Source of the DNA: Pseudopyrenochaeta lycopersici
Lineage: Eukaryota; Ascomycota; Dothideomycetes; Pleosporales; Pseudopyrenochaetaceae
Reading direction: 5' to 3'
Length of the DNA stretch: 64,000 bases
Assembly: GCA_003313425.1 (NCBI GenBank)
Contig: NHZP01000073.1
Location: 1 to 64,000, forward strand
Part shown: positions 51,237-61,974 of the stretch, one piece after another
Position numbering within the stretch: position 1 is the first letter of the stretch
How the letters are laid out: every line of letters starts with the position of its first letter
Translations under genes and position numbers: made by a program
Notes under the pieces: model-generated
The model's input: only the letters and a program-made list of their open reading frames with translations
What the model was told of the DNA's origin: nothing
Database searches by the model: none

Positions 51237-52553
51237 CTCTTCCTGCCGTGCAATGGCACAGTAGTAAAAGACGCTACTGCGCCAGGCTCCAGTGTAGCAC
51301 CCAGCGACACCAGCACCAGCAGCACAACGGCTGCGACACTTCTCACCCTTCTACCTCCTTCCTTACAATCTCCTCATACACTCTTGTTTCTCTTTCTACC
51401 GTAACGGCACATTATGCCATAGAGTATAAGGGGTTCTTCCCTAATGTACCCACACGGCTCAGTCTCCCTGACTGGAAGGGGAGCTGCAGCTTGACATGGT
51501 AGCAATACCTGCGTAGGCAAGAAATGCTTTCTAAGGTAGTGCGCCTGTACTATAATTCCATAGCTTAGCACGTCGTATATGCCCTTCGGGAGGCGAGATG
51601 GTGGACTTAATCCTCATCAAACAGACGTAAAATGAATACCAACCAACCAACCAACCAGCCCTTTAATCCTGAGGTTATCCTTAAAAAGATTTAAAGCCAA
51701 GCTAGCTATCCAGGCAACTATGAGCGATAGTGAGTCCTCAGAGCCGAGTGCTGAGAATTGGAGGGAGCTAGAGGCGCTAGTACGCCGCGTTGTTAAAAAT
51801 CGCGAGGATAAAGGGGCTAGAAAACTTAGCAGGATCTTTCACCACATCTGCACTAAAAAGTCTATCCTTGAGCACGAAGTAGCAGCTATAAGAGACGCCC
51901 TCATCCATGAGAGAAAGCGCAGGAAACAGAGCAAGGTCCTCCTACTGCAGCAAGATGAGAACTATCATGGTGGTGCAGTATTCTGGTCACCCAGGAAAGT
52001 AAAGGAGGCACGTGATCGCCAGGAGGCTAGAGCTCGCGAGGAGGAGGAGCAGCAACGTCAAAAGCTTGAAGCAGCTAGGCATCGTGAGGAGAGAAGGCAG
52101 GCCAAGGCTGAGATGGTTCAAGCAAGGCGAGTAGCTAGGGCTGAGGCCAGATTGTTGAGGCAGAAGGAAAAGGCAGAGCAAGCAGCTGATCGGGCCGCCA
52201 GACAGGCTGCTCGCAAGGCTGCAAAACGACTTAAACAAGCTCTCAAATTGTCCCAAAAAGGAAATAAGAGCAGCCTTAAAACTGCTGCAAAGGTTGTTAC
52301 TAGAAAAAGGCAGGTTGCGAGGCCTGGTAGTGGTGAGAAGGTTGCAGGTGCTCCATCAGGCCTACCGCCTATTCAGTCACGTGGCGGCCGCGAAATCAAA
52401 CTTCCAATCAAATACTAGTAGCTATAGATAGTTTAAGGCCTTATAAATCGCTCCACCAAAAAAAACTGCAAAAACAGCTATAGTGTGAGGCTCAATAGCC
52501 TCAATTTAGTTGTGAGTTTTGGTGTTCAAGTGTTGCGTTACGCGGGGTGTTTC

Positions 52554-52672
52554 TGTCAAACATCACAGTGACTGAAACAGCAATATGTGACAGGGGCCGT
52601 GGGCGTATATATAAGAGTGAGGTACCACGCCTGTAGGAACAATAACAATGAACACAATCACTTGCTTCAACA
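52554..52672. repeat. Solo LTR
   Basis: 119 bp, starting TGTCAAACATCACAG and ending TTGCTTCAACA (TG...CA), with a TATA-like GTATATATAAGAG in the middle. It is flanked by a 5-bp duplication GTTTC (52,549-52,553 and 52,673-52,677). It splits the right terminal repeat of pogo B. Removing it restores that repeat exactly, which proves an insertion; the internal part was lost by LTR-LTR recombination. It differs from the LTRs of the gypsy element at 30.5 kb. Confidence 0.88.
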
Positions 52673-52698
52673 GTTTCGTTACGGGGTGAACCTCGGTA

Positions 52699-55203
52699 CT
52701 AGCTCAATGAACAAACGTACTCAATGAACAATCCGACCACCTATTTCCCCAGCGCCATCAAAACACGCACAATTTACATGAAATTAAATGCCAAAAGTCA
52801 AGAAGGAGGTCTCGCCGTACATTCGCGACTGTCAAATCATCAAAAAGGCGGTCGTGGAGCTGTAGGGCGTGAGGCGGCCCAACGTCTCTGCATACTGTCA
52901 AGATCGCGGCATCAGCCATCTACGCCAACGCCTACGCCGCGCACTTCTTAGTCGCAACAACAAGTCAACTCGCCGTGCCGCCAATAAAAAGCTATCAGAT
53001 AAGCAAGATAGTGCCCTTAAACGTTTCTGCGACGCTATTGACGACGTTAGATTTAGTATCACAAAGGAGCTCGTACAGCAGCATGCTAACGCGCTGTTGG
53101 CCGAAGCCTATAAAGGAGATAATAATCCGCCGCGCGTAGGCGTCAATTGGGCATCTCGCTGGCTTAACTCCCATACAAAGTACTATAAGACAAAGGCAAA
53201 GCCTATTAACCTAGCTCGAAAGTTAGCGCAGTCTCCAGACAGCCTTCAGGCGTAGTTCGACAAGTTGCAGGCATACGAGCAACGCCTCGCCATCTCCAAC
53301 GCAAACAAGTACAATATAGATGAAACAGGGATCCGCATAGGTATTGCAAAGGACTGTTACGTATATACAAGACGCGGGCGTCAAGTCCTTATACCTACTG
53401 CGACGAATCAAGAGCTCATTTCTATGGTAGAGTGCTGCTCCGCAGATGGCCGAGTTATCGCGCCCATGCTTATCATCAAGGCAAAGTCAATCCTGGAGCA
53501 ATAGGCGGTCGATTTACCTAACAATTACCTTATAAATATCACCGACAGTGGCTACGCCAACGACTTTACAGCCATAGACTAGATAAAGCACTTTAACAAG
53601 ATAACTGCAGAGAGCGCCCAGGGCACATAGAGACTCCTCCTCATCAACAGCCATGGATCTCACCTTACGTCTGAGATTACAAAGTACGCGGAAAGTAATC
53701 ATATACAGCTCTTTGCCCTCCCTCCGCACACTACTCATCTCCTCCAGCCACTTGACGTAGGCTGTTTTCAGCCTCTGAAGTAGTATCACGCTCAGACGCT
53801 TGACTGGGCCTCTCGTACAGGCGCAACTGAAATCAGACGCTCAGATTTCTTAGCAACTCTCTCACAAATCAGAGGCAGACATTTACGCCGCGTACAGTAA
53901 AGGGAGGCTGGCGCAAAACAGGCCTCTCGCCCTTCTGCCCTAAGCAGATAATCACACCTCTAAGAGCTCAGGAGGCTGCCCGCGCTGCTAAGGAGGCAAC
54001 GGCAGCCGTCGACTGCGTACAGGAGCCCTCAACTCCTACTTAGCAGTCATCTAATAAGGAGGATGACAACGGTGTCCCTGCAGTGCTTAGGGGCCTCTCT
54101 CCTCCTACACATAGTCGACTACTCCGCCAGCTCCTAGGCGCCATAGGTACGCCTTTGTTTACAGAGCTCTCTCAGCCTTTTCAAACGCCTCAACCCCGCC
54201 GGTTGCCTAGCAATATAGGATAGAGTACGCCAAAAACAATACGTAAACTTAATTTACAAGAGAAAGCTGTTGCGTATACACTAAGAAAGTAGCTGCCACG
54301 CGAGCAAGCGGAGGACGTAATTTCAACGCTTAAAGGTAGCTCGGCAATCGCCCGCAACGCAGCAAGGCTGGAGCAAGCTCTCCACCAAACAAAGGCTGCC
54401 GAGCACGCCCGCGCTGAGCGTCGTAGGCGTAACCAACGTGTAGTTAACGTCGGCAGAGGTCCTGTTTACGCTGGAGATTGCCGTAGGATGGCTGCAGAGA
54501 GGGTCGTGAACGAGGCCGCCAAATAGGAAGCCGCCGTCGCCGCGCGCCACCAAAAGGCGCTCGTCAAACGATTCAATACTTAGAAGAAAATACTATCAAA
54601 CGTACGTAATTGGGGCAGAAAGTCGAGTCAGCGTCACCGTAAGGGCCTACTTATTACGCGCAGCAGGTCTCATATAACTGTATTTAACGGCCCTGTTATC
54701 AAAACTTTGCCAGATAAACTAACGCGTTAGGAGTACAGAGTTAACAACCCAGCGCTGGCTAAACGCTTCCAGGATTTATATAAGAACTCTATACAAATAT
54801 TAGAACAGAGAGGCAAGTTTATAGCAAGGCGTTCTATTATGGAGAGCTCGATTTTAGCACTTAAAGTCGCGTACGTCAACTGTAGCGGCATAGATCCTTA
54901 CACGCGGCACCTGCAACAAAAAAGAGACGCACCTACGCTGCTATCCTTCTCTAAAGAAAAACAAGCAATAATACAAGTACAGGATAGTCAGTTTCATGTC
55001 CCTAAGACGCAGCTCGAAAATAGCCCTATTAGCAGCGATAACGAGGGCTACTCATCTCCTATTATGGAATTTTATGACTGTAACTCGCCAGAATAGCTAG
55101 ACTAGGGCTGCGAGTGATAAATTAAGCGTTTAACAATATAATTACTATATAAAAGCCATTTTACGTCATTTTGTTCATTGAGCGTGTTTGTTCATTGAGC
55201 TAG
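52699..55203 (+). mobile_element. Fot1/pogo element C
   Basis: 2,505 bp with TA on both sides (52,697-52,698, shared with element B; and 55,204-55,205). The ends CTAGCTCAATGAACAAAC are inverted repeats, and the motif CTCAATGAACAA occurs twice within each terminus. It encodes a decayed transposase. Confidence 0.88.
52788..55096 (+). pseudogene. Pogo C transposase with many TAG codons
   Basis: The frame starts MPKVKKEVSPYIRDCQIIKK. A DNA-binding part follows (VNWASRWLNSHTKYY), then the core: KYNIDETGIRIGIAKDCYVY (first Asp), LLLINSHGSHLTSE (Asn where the second Asp is expected) and HLLQPLDVGCFQPLK (third Asp). A frameshift near 53,875 leads to TVKGGWRKTGLSPFCPKQII and a long basic tail to 55,096. 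Twelve internal stops interrupt about 760 codons and all are TAG. Several sit where Trp is conserved (GTW-RLL, IDW-IKHF, QAW-FDKL). TGG-to-TAG is what RIP of the opposite strand makes. The element is inactive. Confidence 0.8.
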
Positions 55204-55205
55204 TA

Positions 55206-55265
55206 GGGCCGTGCTAAGCACGGCCTTTTTCGGAGAAAAACTGAGAATCAGCCATTGGGGCCGAG
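55206..55265. mobile_element. Palindromic mini-element, right arm
   Basis: Mirror of 44,312-44,371, running from GGGCCGTGCTAAGCACGGCC to GGGGCCGAG. TA follows at 55,266-55,267. Confidence 0.8.
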
Positions 55266-55267
55266 TA

Positions 55268-55452
55268 GAGCGCCGGTGCGAACAATGACGAACCTCCAAC
55301 GAAGGAGGACATGTTGTACCTCTTCTTCTACCCGTCGGAGTCTAGTCGGGCCCTTGGGAATAAACTGCTAGGCATTCCTCCTTCCAAGCCAATCGTTGTG
55401 TTTAAGTGTGTCGGAGTATGGTGGCTGCCCGATGTGCTCAGTCTTATACAGG
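55268..55452 (+). pseudogene. Alpha/beta-hydrolase fragment, right part
   Basis: Continues the frame of 44,046-44,309: SAGANNDEPPTKEDMLYLFF followed by YPSESSRALGNKLLGIPP, the lid-region sequence of the same hydrolase family. Joining the halves at the TA keeps the frame exactly but creates one TAG at the junction codon. The frame ends at 55,458 without the catalytic His region, so the gene was also truncated at its 3' end. Confidence 0.65.
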
Positions 55453-56082
55453 CAAAATGACGCAATGCGTGTACGATGTTTTGGCAGGCCTGACAAAGGC
55501 CGCTGCCCGCAAGGAATGAATGGAGCGGATGCTGCCAGTTATATGCGATGAATATCTTACAGGAGCTTGAGAGCATTTCAAAAGCTGTAAGAAAAAGAGG
55601 CCAAAGGGAGGTTGGTAAGCTCCACGCATGCAATTGCCAGGCGACAATGGGAAAAGTATTGCAAAAGTAACCAAGCAAATACCCAAACTGCTTCCCATGA
55701 CACTTGCGGGTTTATCCTTCAGCAACCTATGAAGTATATGTTTGGGAAAGGAATGCCTCGAGTGGAACGTAGCACACTAAAGCTATAGGATGTCATTCGT
55801 TTTCAACTGTCGTCAGAGCAGGGCTCTTTGCAGCTGTTCTTCTTGGCACGATCGCAGCTGCGCCTAAGCTTACACGTTTCATTGAATGTAAGGCACACTA
55901 ACTAAATGCCAAGTTTAAATTGAACCCTACACTGAGGATGTAGGGAGTTGCTAGCGGAATCTAATAATACCACTGTGTTTCATCTGTCATTTATCGTACA
56001 CTCTCCCCTAGGTACTAATTGAACCAAGCATATTTTGCTACTTTATTAAGGTTAGCTATTTGCATACGGAACAGCGTCTATA
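55453..56082. other. Intergenic region
   Basis: No supported gene. A minus-strand frame (55,328-55,678) overlaps the hydrolase piece and has no known motif. Confidence 0.4.
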
Positions 56083-59000
56083 CTAACCTTTCCCGAGTGG
56101 CTGTGTTTCCCATAATCCGCGCTCTGACTGTTTCAATAGTCCAAGTCTACACAGCCTTGGAGACCAAACACCCGATGGGTATGGCTCCAGCTTCTGAGCT
56201 TTGAAACACTCTGATAAGCTTTCCCCATGATGCAAGTCAAAACTTTTGAGCTTTTCACGAGCTCTTTCTAACAACTCGACTCTAGGACACTGGCCGGAAA
56301 ATTTTACAACCCAGAAGTTTCTTCTCGGTTTACCTTGGAGGACAGAATTTTCGCCATATTCGTACTCTAACTCACTTAGAGGGGTAAATGCGAGTGTGTG
56401 CTTCGCTGCGTCGAAGGTGAAGAGACTCACAAGATCATCACCACCCATGCGACATCGGCCAACTGCGAGAGGCAACCCTTTGGAAATAATGTCGCAGATG
56501 TATAAAATCACTGGATTGCCCCAGGGGTGACTAGGCATCAGAATAGGTGGAGGAGTGCTGGAACCAGGGAGACTTTCAAAATAAAGTAACAACGGCTGAC
56601 CAAGCTGTCGTCCATTGGGATCCAGTCTTGCTCCATCTTCGGCCCAGCTCGGCCATGGTGCCTGCTCGCGGTACCACTTCTCAAAGCCATCGAGAAGTTC
56701 CCCTATTTCGTCAGGATGGGAGAGTGGACGCGGTAATGACAATACCAGTAGTAACTCTAGCAGATCTCTCCGGTTGAGCTTGAGTAGTTGACCAACAAGG
56801 GTTTGTCCAAGTTTGTGACCGATGGCATCGAGCGCTCTATCTTTAAGATCTATTCGTCGAGCATACTCTATCAGCCGAGATATCTCCTCCTTGCAATCCT
56901 CGAAGCCATGGAAAGGAGCGATGTTCCAGAGAATGCCTCGTACCAGCAACATCTCGTCCATGACCAAGCACGGATCCCCACATTTTCGATGGTCTGCCAA
57001 CATCAACTCGCCAGGTAAGGGTAGACTTTCCAGGTTGTTCTTTTGCGGTCCAGTCCCTGCGGAAAGCCAGCGTGGCAAGCCGGATACCTGTGTCACTTTA
57101 GTAGGCATGCCAGCTTTGTCTTTCCAAGGATCAGGATTCCAGAAGAGAACGCTCAGATCGCCATTGTAGAGGGCAATGGCTATAACGCAGGCACTAAAAC
57201 TCAGGCCGCTTTTGACCACAGCGTCAGTATTGAGGCAGTACGGGTATTGTGCCAAATTCCCTAAGATAGCAAGCCTATCAGAGACCTTCAGGTTCCGCTT
57301 CCCGAGGAGGATTTTAAAAGCGGCAGCCATTTTCATGCGTAGTGGTTTGTACAGGCGAGTCTGCCTATTTTGCAGATTAGAATGTCTCACCCAAAAGGGG
57401 ATGTTCACTGACTGCAGCCCATTACAATGTTTGTGAATCCGTTTTATCTCTTCATCCTCAGCGTCAGCTAGTGTAAACGTGCGGTGACTGATACCCGATG
57501 CGTAAGCGGCCAAAGATTGATCCAGCCAAATGCTGAAGAATCTGGTGCTCATGTTCGACAAGTCCATTACATCTCCGTACCCCAGCTCCCATTGCCGAAA
57601 AGTCTTTTGTTGCCGAGGGCTTAAATCGGTGCTATGATGGACCTCAATCGTTCGTCGCCATTCACCTCCGAATATATCAAGATCATCTTCCCAACCGATA
57701 GAGTATGTCAGTCTCTCTGGCCTCGTATTCGTCCACTCTTGTGTTGTCCAGGCACGCGTGAACCACCTATCGGCCAAGATTCTGTCTCGCAGGTCTTCAC
57801 ATTCGCCATAACGAAGAAGATTGGGGAGGGCTCGAATATCATCAACAGACCGCACGTGGCAATCCAGTAGGACCAGAGTATGGGCGGCCCTCTGATAAAC
57901 CACGTGCATAGATTGAATCGCCTTTTGCTTGTCGGATTCATTACCTTGGTCGATACACTCCTGGTCGATCCAGATCATAGAAATGCCTCTCGATGATGCA
58001 AAATGCATGGCTCGCCAGAGAACTCCGGTATTTGCGCGTACAATACGTATATTAGGGTGTCCTTCCTGGTCCATCCCGGGAACGCGAACTCGTAGAGGTG
58101 GCTCGGAGTGGAAACCGTGACGGCCGGTCCAACAATACGAAACTGCGATATATCTTGTGTCTAGCGAAGACTGACCGCTGACAAGGTCTAAATCATACTT
58201 TCCGTCATTGTTGTTTGATCCGATGGCCACTATAAATCGGAGCTTGTTGGCCCAGGGAAGAAATTCGGATTCCTCAAACATCAGATTCTGTGCCCGTCCA
58301 ATGTGCTTGGCAACATCTCCATTCGCGACCCGGTTGAGAAGCATGGCGGAGTCATCTGTCAAATCTGGTGGTAAACCATCGTTAGAACCCTCGTATTCGC
58401 GAAGCGCAGACATGACTTCTGGATGGCGGTGGTTTTCCGCCCACCAGTATGGGGTTCGGCCTCCACCTCCGCGTATGTTGACTTGCACGTTGTGTGCCAA
58501 GAGAATTTTGACAACAGCTACATGTCCGTTCCGCGCTGCTGAATGTATTGCATTATCGCCATCAGCATCTGTAGCACCCAGATCGATGTCTTTTTGGACG
58601 AGCAAGAGCTGGACTGTTCTCAAATCTCCACAAGCTGAAGCCGAGACAAGGGGAGGCGTGTCTGTCCCTTTTGCGCCATTTGGGTTTGCACCGTGCTTGA
58701 GAAGGAGGTTAGTGATGTCATACCTACGCTTCCATACAGCAAGACCCAAGGGTGTTATCTTGTCCCAGCGATCCATCCCATCAACTAGCGCCCCGAGTTC
58801 AATTAGGGCTAGGACGGCAGATTTATGGTCACGTTCAACAGCACAATGAAGGGCTCGACCGCCAGGGCACGCTACCGTTGGGTGAGGGAACTCTCTCATC
58901 TTGATCTCCATATCTGCCCCTCTGGCGACGAGAAGGCGTATGACTTGAGTGTGCCCATTCTCGGCGGCCCAATGGAGCGCTGTCTTCTCCACGATACCCC

Positions 59001-59884
59001 TTTTATTCACATCAAAGCCACGATGCATTAAAAAGTCAACAGCACCGTATTGTCCATGCTGTGACGCGGTGTGCATTGGTGTTCGGCCGCCCGCATCCAT
59101 ATCGTCTCCTCGGGCGCCATAGTCAAATAATATTTCCATAATGGCAACATGACCATACTGGGCGGCTATGTGGAGGGCAGAGTCTCGAGTACCATGGATT
59201 TTGTGATGCACATATGCGCCGTGATCCAGCGCCAGTCGCACAAGGTTCTTGCTCCCAATTCTTGCGCACTGGGTCAAGGAGATTGAAATAGGAAGTATCG
59301 CACCCCCTGATTCAAGTTTCTCAAAAGTCCAGGCAGAAACGAACCGTCTTTCTCTTTGTCCTGAATTCGAACTCTCAAGGTATGTGGATTGCAATAGAAC
59401 GACGCAGCGGTGCCGAAGCGAGACATAACCCGCATGCTGTCGCAGCTGCGTCCAAGGAAAGTGGAATAGTTCCTGATTGGTGGTGCTGGTGACTGGCTCT
59501 TGCTCTTCCCTCTCTTCTTCCTCTGCTCTTCCTCTTCCTCTCTTCTTGCTCTTCCCTCTCTTCTTGCTCTTCCCTCTCTTCTTGCTCTTCCCTCTCTTCT
59601 TGCTCTTCCCTCTCTTCTTGCTCTTCCCTCTCTTCTTGCTCTTCCCTCTCTTCTTGCTCTTCCCTCTCTTCTTGCTCTTCCCTCTCTTCTTGCTCCTGCC
59701 GTTCGCGTGAAGATGGTATCGTGCTAGAAGTGGAACCACGGTATTCGTCCGTGTATAGTCTGTAAAGAAGTGCTAAAACGTGGAGCGCTGCGAGTTGACA
59801 AGCACTAATCGCTCGGCAAAGCTCGAGTTCTGACGTATGATCTAACAACTCAATGAGCTGGCTTTGATCCCAGTTCTCGGCCAT
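56083..59884 (-). CDS. Ankyrin-HET domain protein, N-terminal frame broken in a minisatellite
   Basis: The likely start is MAENWDQSQLIELLDHTSEL at 59,884. A short helical N-terminal domain (about 55 aa) leads into eight EEREEQ repeats. The body continues in another frame: about eight ankyrin repeats (DSALHIAAQYGHVAIMEILF, KTALHWAAENGHTQVIRLLV, DNAIHSAARNGHVAVVKILL), then a HET domain with its three motifs (RYIAVSYCWTGRHG; SMIWIDQECIDQGN; ADRWFTRAWTTQEW), then a C-terminal region of about 500 residues. HET domains trigger the incompatibility cell-death response after non-self recognition. Ankyrins before HET, with no NACHT, is an uncommon order. The frame change (25 instead of 24 or 27 bp at the end of the repeats, near 59,525-59,544) either silences the gene or marks an assembly error. 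From the second start at 59,739 the body alone is 1218 codons. Confidence 0.75.
59545..59697. repeat. 18-bp minisatellite in the HET gene
   Basis: Eight perfect copies of CTTGCTCTTCCCTCTCTT (sense strand encodes EEREEQ) plus a partial one; a diverged copy lies at 59,508-59,520. The unit is a multiple of three, so copy-number change alone keeps the frame. Confidence 0.95.
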
Positions 59885-60376
59885 CGCTGACGTCTGCTCG
59901 ACCAACTGATAGGAACCTTCATAGACCGTTTAAAGCCGTTTCTTTCCGGGCCATTGCATTACCGGTGTTGCAGTTTCTGGGGTATTGTTCGGACATGCTG
60001 TTGGGCGAAGGCGCAACTTTTTTAAAGTTCTCAAGGGCATTGCAAAGGCTGTTGCCTGGGCTGAAAAATGCGCCACGTCGCCAAGAAAACCGACATTTGA
60101 GGCCGACGTGGTATCGGCACTACGGCCGATCTTATTGGGTGTTATACTATTGTACGACAATGTGTGTCGGCTGTCCAGAAGAGATGGCACAAGTCTCTGA
60201 GTCTTTTATGAAGACATCACGTGGACTGCTAAGCGAACTACTGCCCTTGGCCAATGGTGCGCGACAATTGTTCTGGCGGAAGCGTAGCAGATGAAGGTCT
60301 GAAGCAGCCCACTATGGTAACTAAATTTGGCAACTATAGCTAGCTAGTAGGAACAACCGCCACAGCCTCAACCCTT
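59885..60376. other. Upstream region of the HET gene
   Basis: Probable promoter. A short open run (60,040-60,200 plus) encodes ADVVSALRPILLGVILLYDN, perhaps a remnant of another gene; not assignable. Confidence 0.35.
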
Positions 60377-60670
60377 TTACGCCTCTTGCGCTTGTACAGA
60401 TGGGGCGTTTTTAGTAGGAATAGATGAAGAGGGTTTAGGATGAGGTATTATTGGCTCCAGATAGTGTCGAACGTGACTTAGTCGGGTGCCGCAATTTACA
60501 TGGCGGGGCAGAGCCGAGGTAGGACCTAGACCAACCCCACAAACGGGAACTAAGCGAGAACGTGTAGCTCGAGACCTCCAACTGCTCCCTAACTTAGCGG
60601 GTCGGTTGCGGCTTCCTTTAGGGCGGCCTCGTTCTTCCATGCTCTCACTATCGTAAGTGATAATAGCCAA
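60377..60670 (-). CDS. AT-hook-containing ORF next to a dispersed repeat
   Basis: 97 codons containing ERGRPKGSRNRPAKL, a good AT-hook (core RGRP). It begins inside the dispersed repeat shared with 1.1 kb. AT-hooks bind the minor groove of A/T-rich DNA and are common in transposon-encoded proteins. There is no other domain. It is probably the truncated start of a transposon protein; its initiation codon is uncertain. Confidence 0.35.
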   Translation of the reverse strand: MAIITYDSESMEERGRPKGSRNRPAKLGSSWRSRATRSRLVPVCGVGLGPTSALPRHVNCGTRLSHVRHYLEPIIPHPKPSSSIPTKNAPSVQAQEA

Positions 60671-60860
60671 GCAATAGCGTTTCAGCGAAGTGACACTCTA
60701 CTTCTTGATATATGTGGTGGAATTTGTCTCTGCCCAATAAGCATGAGGCGTCTGGCATCGCTTGTTGGGACGAAGCCGCATGTGCCAGCCATTCAATACT
60801 GATTGGTCAGGTTGTGACGGCACTCTTCTCGGCCCATTGCTTATGCGGTTCTCCATGTAT
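60650..60860. repeat. Dispersed repeat, copy 2 (inverted relative to 1,132-1,340)
   Basis: Reverse complement of the left-hand copy, with the shared block CCCAATAAGCATGAGGCGTC and flanks. Differences are scattered point changes. Confidence 0.7.
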
Positions 60861-61587
60861 GACATAAACAAGGCTCAAGTCTGGCGAATTGGCGCGTGTC
60901 GTGCCTGGTCTTCTCTCATTGCTTCACCCTTGATGTATAAACGTAATACATGCGTGGTGCAGTGTTAAACTGTTATAAGTGAGCGGAGCCTATTAGTGCC
61001 CACCTATGAGCGCAGTGTATCTCGAGGATATCATCTAGACCAACTCATCTGGGAGAAGGGAACAAGTAGATGTAGAAAGATCTGCAAGCTTGGGAAACCG
61101 CAAACAATATTGCCTTCACACCTATTAGGGTCCTTCATTATCACCATGTTAGACTTTTCTTCTAGACTGATACACATTTTTCTTGCTCCTCTCTAGAGCG
61201 CCAGTTCTCTCTCTTACTACCTTCCTCTCGGCCGAAGTCCCCTACTCTATGTTTAGGTAGTAGAAATCCACCACATGTTGTGGTTGACACCGCAGACTGT
61301 ATATTGCTCAACCCTTATTCTCTACGTCCTTGTCTCAGAAGGCCTCTCAAGTTGCCCTCCTATAAGCCTCTCCCTTTGCTCACGTATGCTGGCCAGTGGC
61401 TTTTCCTCTGACTGAATCCTCGGAGGTATTGCAATGACCAATTTCCTTTTCTAAGCAAGACTGTCAGTCACGACTGCAGAAATTCTCCGAGCCTCCACGA
61501 AATTCCAAAAATGAGCGCCGGTGCAACTCTTCTTCTTTAACCGATGATCCTGCTTCTGCCGGCACCTACAACTTAACCATTATCTAT
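60861..61587. other. Intergenic region
   Basis: No gene is recognised; short frames only. Confidence 0.4.
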
Positions 61588-61678
61588 GTCTGACGAGATT
61601 ACAATACGACATGAACTATTACGAAATGTCAATTACCTTTCGCATGATTGGCAGGCAGATGATATGTGGTCATCATGG
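61588..61678 (+). pseudogene. DUF1752-like fragment
   Basis: MSDEITIRHELLRNVNYLSH and DWQADDMWSSWRYLY, then a stop. 'NYLSHDWxxxDxWSSWRY' resembles the N-terminal DUF1752 segment of fungal regulators. Only about 30 codons remain. Could be chance, but the Trp pattern is specific. Confidence 0.35.
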
Positions 61679-61974
61679 AGATACCTTTATTAGTAACCAA
61701 CCAGTTCCTTCCTTTCTGGTGTTCACCCCCATAAGGTATTGATGAGCTTATTGACTGGTCCTGCTGCAATGGCGTTGTCCTGGTCATCTTTGAATGGCAT
61801 AGATATGTCTGCAGCCCTCTCTAGAAGCATCCTCTCTCTATGTCTGACAGCTCTACCGTCGTGAACTGCCATAAAGTCATCGAAGACCTCCGAAAATTTG
61901 CTTAATCAGACCGAAACATCCCTATATCATCTTCTTCATCGATAAGATACACCATGACCAGAGGAGGACTATAA

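Larger units (their letters stand above)
45598..51657 (+). mobile_element. Full-length LINE (non-LTR retrotransposon)
   Basis: 6,060 bp flanked by a 14-bp target duplication GCCCTTTAATCCTG (45,584-45,597 and 51,658-51,671). Both ORFs are open. The 3' end is a short tetranucleotide tail (CCAA repeated about five times, 51,639-51,657) instead of poly(A). The 5' untranslated region is about 140 bp, and there are about 420 bp after ORF2. It has no RIP-type stops, so it is younger than the pogo copy it interrupts. Confidence 0.92.
44463..52418 (+). pseudogene. Pogo B transposase, interrupted
   Basis: The first part (44,463-45,597) begins MGKLEDALAAIKSLKPGEEV, has a CENP-B-type helix-turn-helix (VSYRQIAREYGVVLTTLIRR), and the catalytic triad: Asp 158 (NMDEKGFLLG), Asp 278 (LLILDGHGSHV) and Asp 314 (SLQPLDVGMF), a D,D35D spacing. 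A TAA at 45,342-45,344 replaces one codon in YCD-NKILLA. A LINE is inserted after GLSPFNP. The C-terminal part (51,672-52,418) resumes with PEVILK and, after a 1-bp shift in an A run, MSDSESSEPSAENWRELEAL and YHGGAVFWSPRKVKEARDRQ plus a long charged coiled coil. One stop, one frameshift and one insertion make it inactive. Confidence 0.88.
44374..52696 (+). mobile_element. Fot1/pogo element B, with LINE and solo-LTR insertions
   Basis: The left terminal repeat starts CCGAGGTTCACCCCGTAACG. Once the solo LTR at 52,554-52,672 and one GTTTC are removed, the right end is its exact 42-bp complement. TA duplications flank the element (44,372-44,373 and 52,697-52,698). Net length without insertions is about 2.1 kb. 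It sits at the centre of the palindromic mini-element. Confidence 0.92.

Noticed and set aside
52788..55096. Stop-codon reassignment (TAG read as an amino acid) in pogo C
   Set aside because: Neighbouring host and transposon genes end in TAG normally, the element also has a frameshift, and an Asn replaces a catalytic Asp, so decay by RIP is simpler.
58208..58849. 213-codon plus-strand ORF opposite the HET gene
   Set aside because: It is antisense to conserved ankyrin sequence and has no domain; the sense frame explains the conservation.
59477..59727. Leu/Phe/Pro-rich repeat proteins in other frames of the minisatellite
   Set aside because: Any frame through an 18-bp tandem repeat is open; only the acidic EEREEQ frame links to a real start codon.
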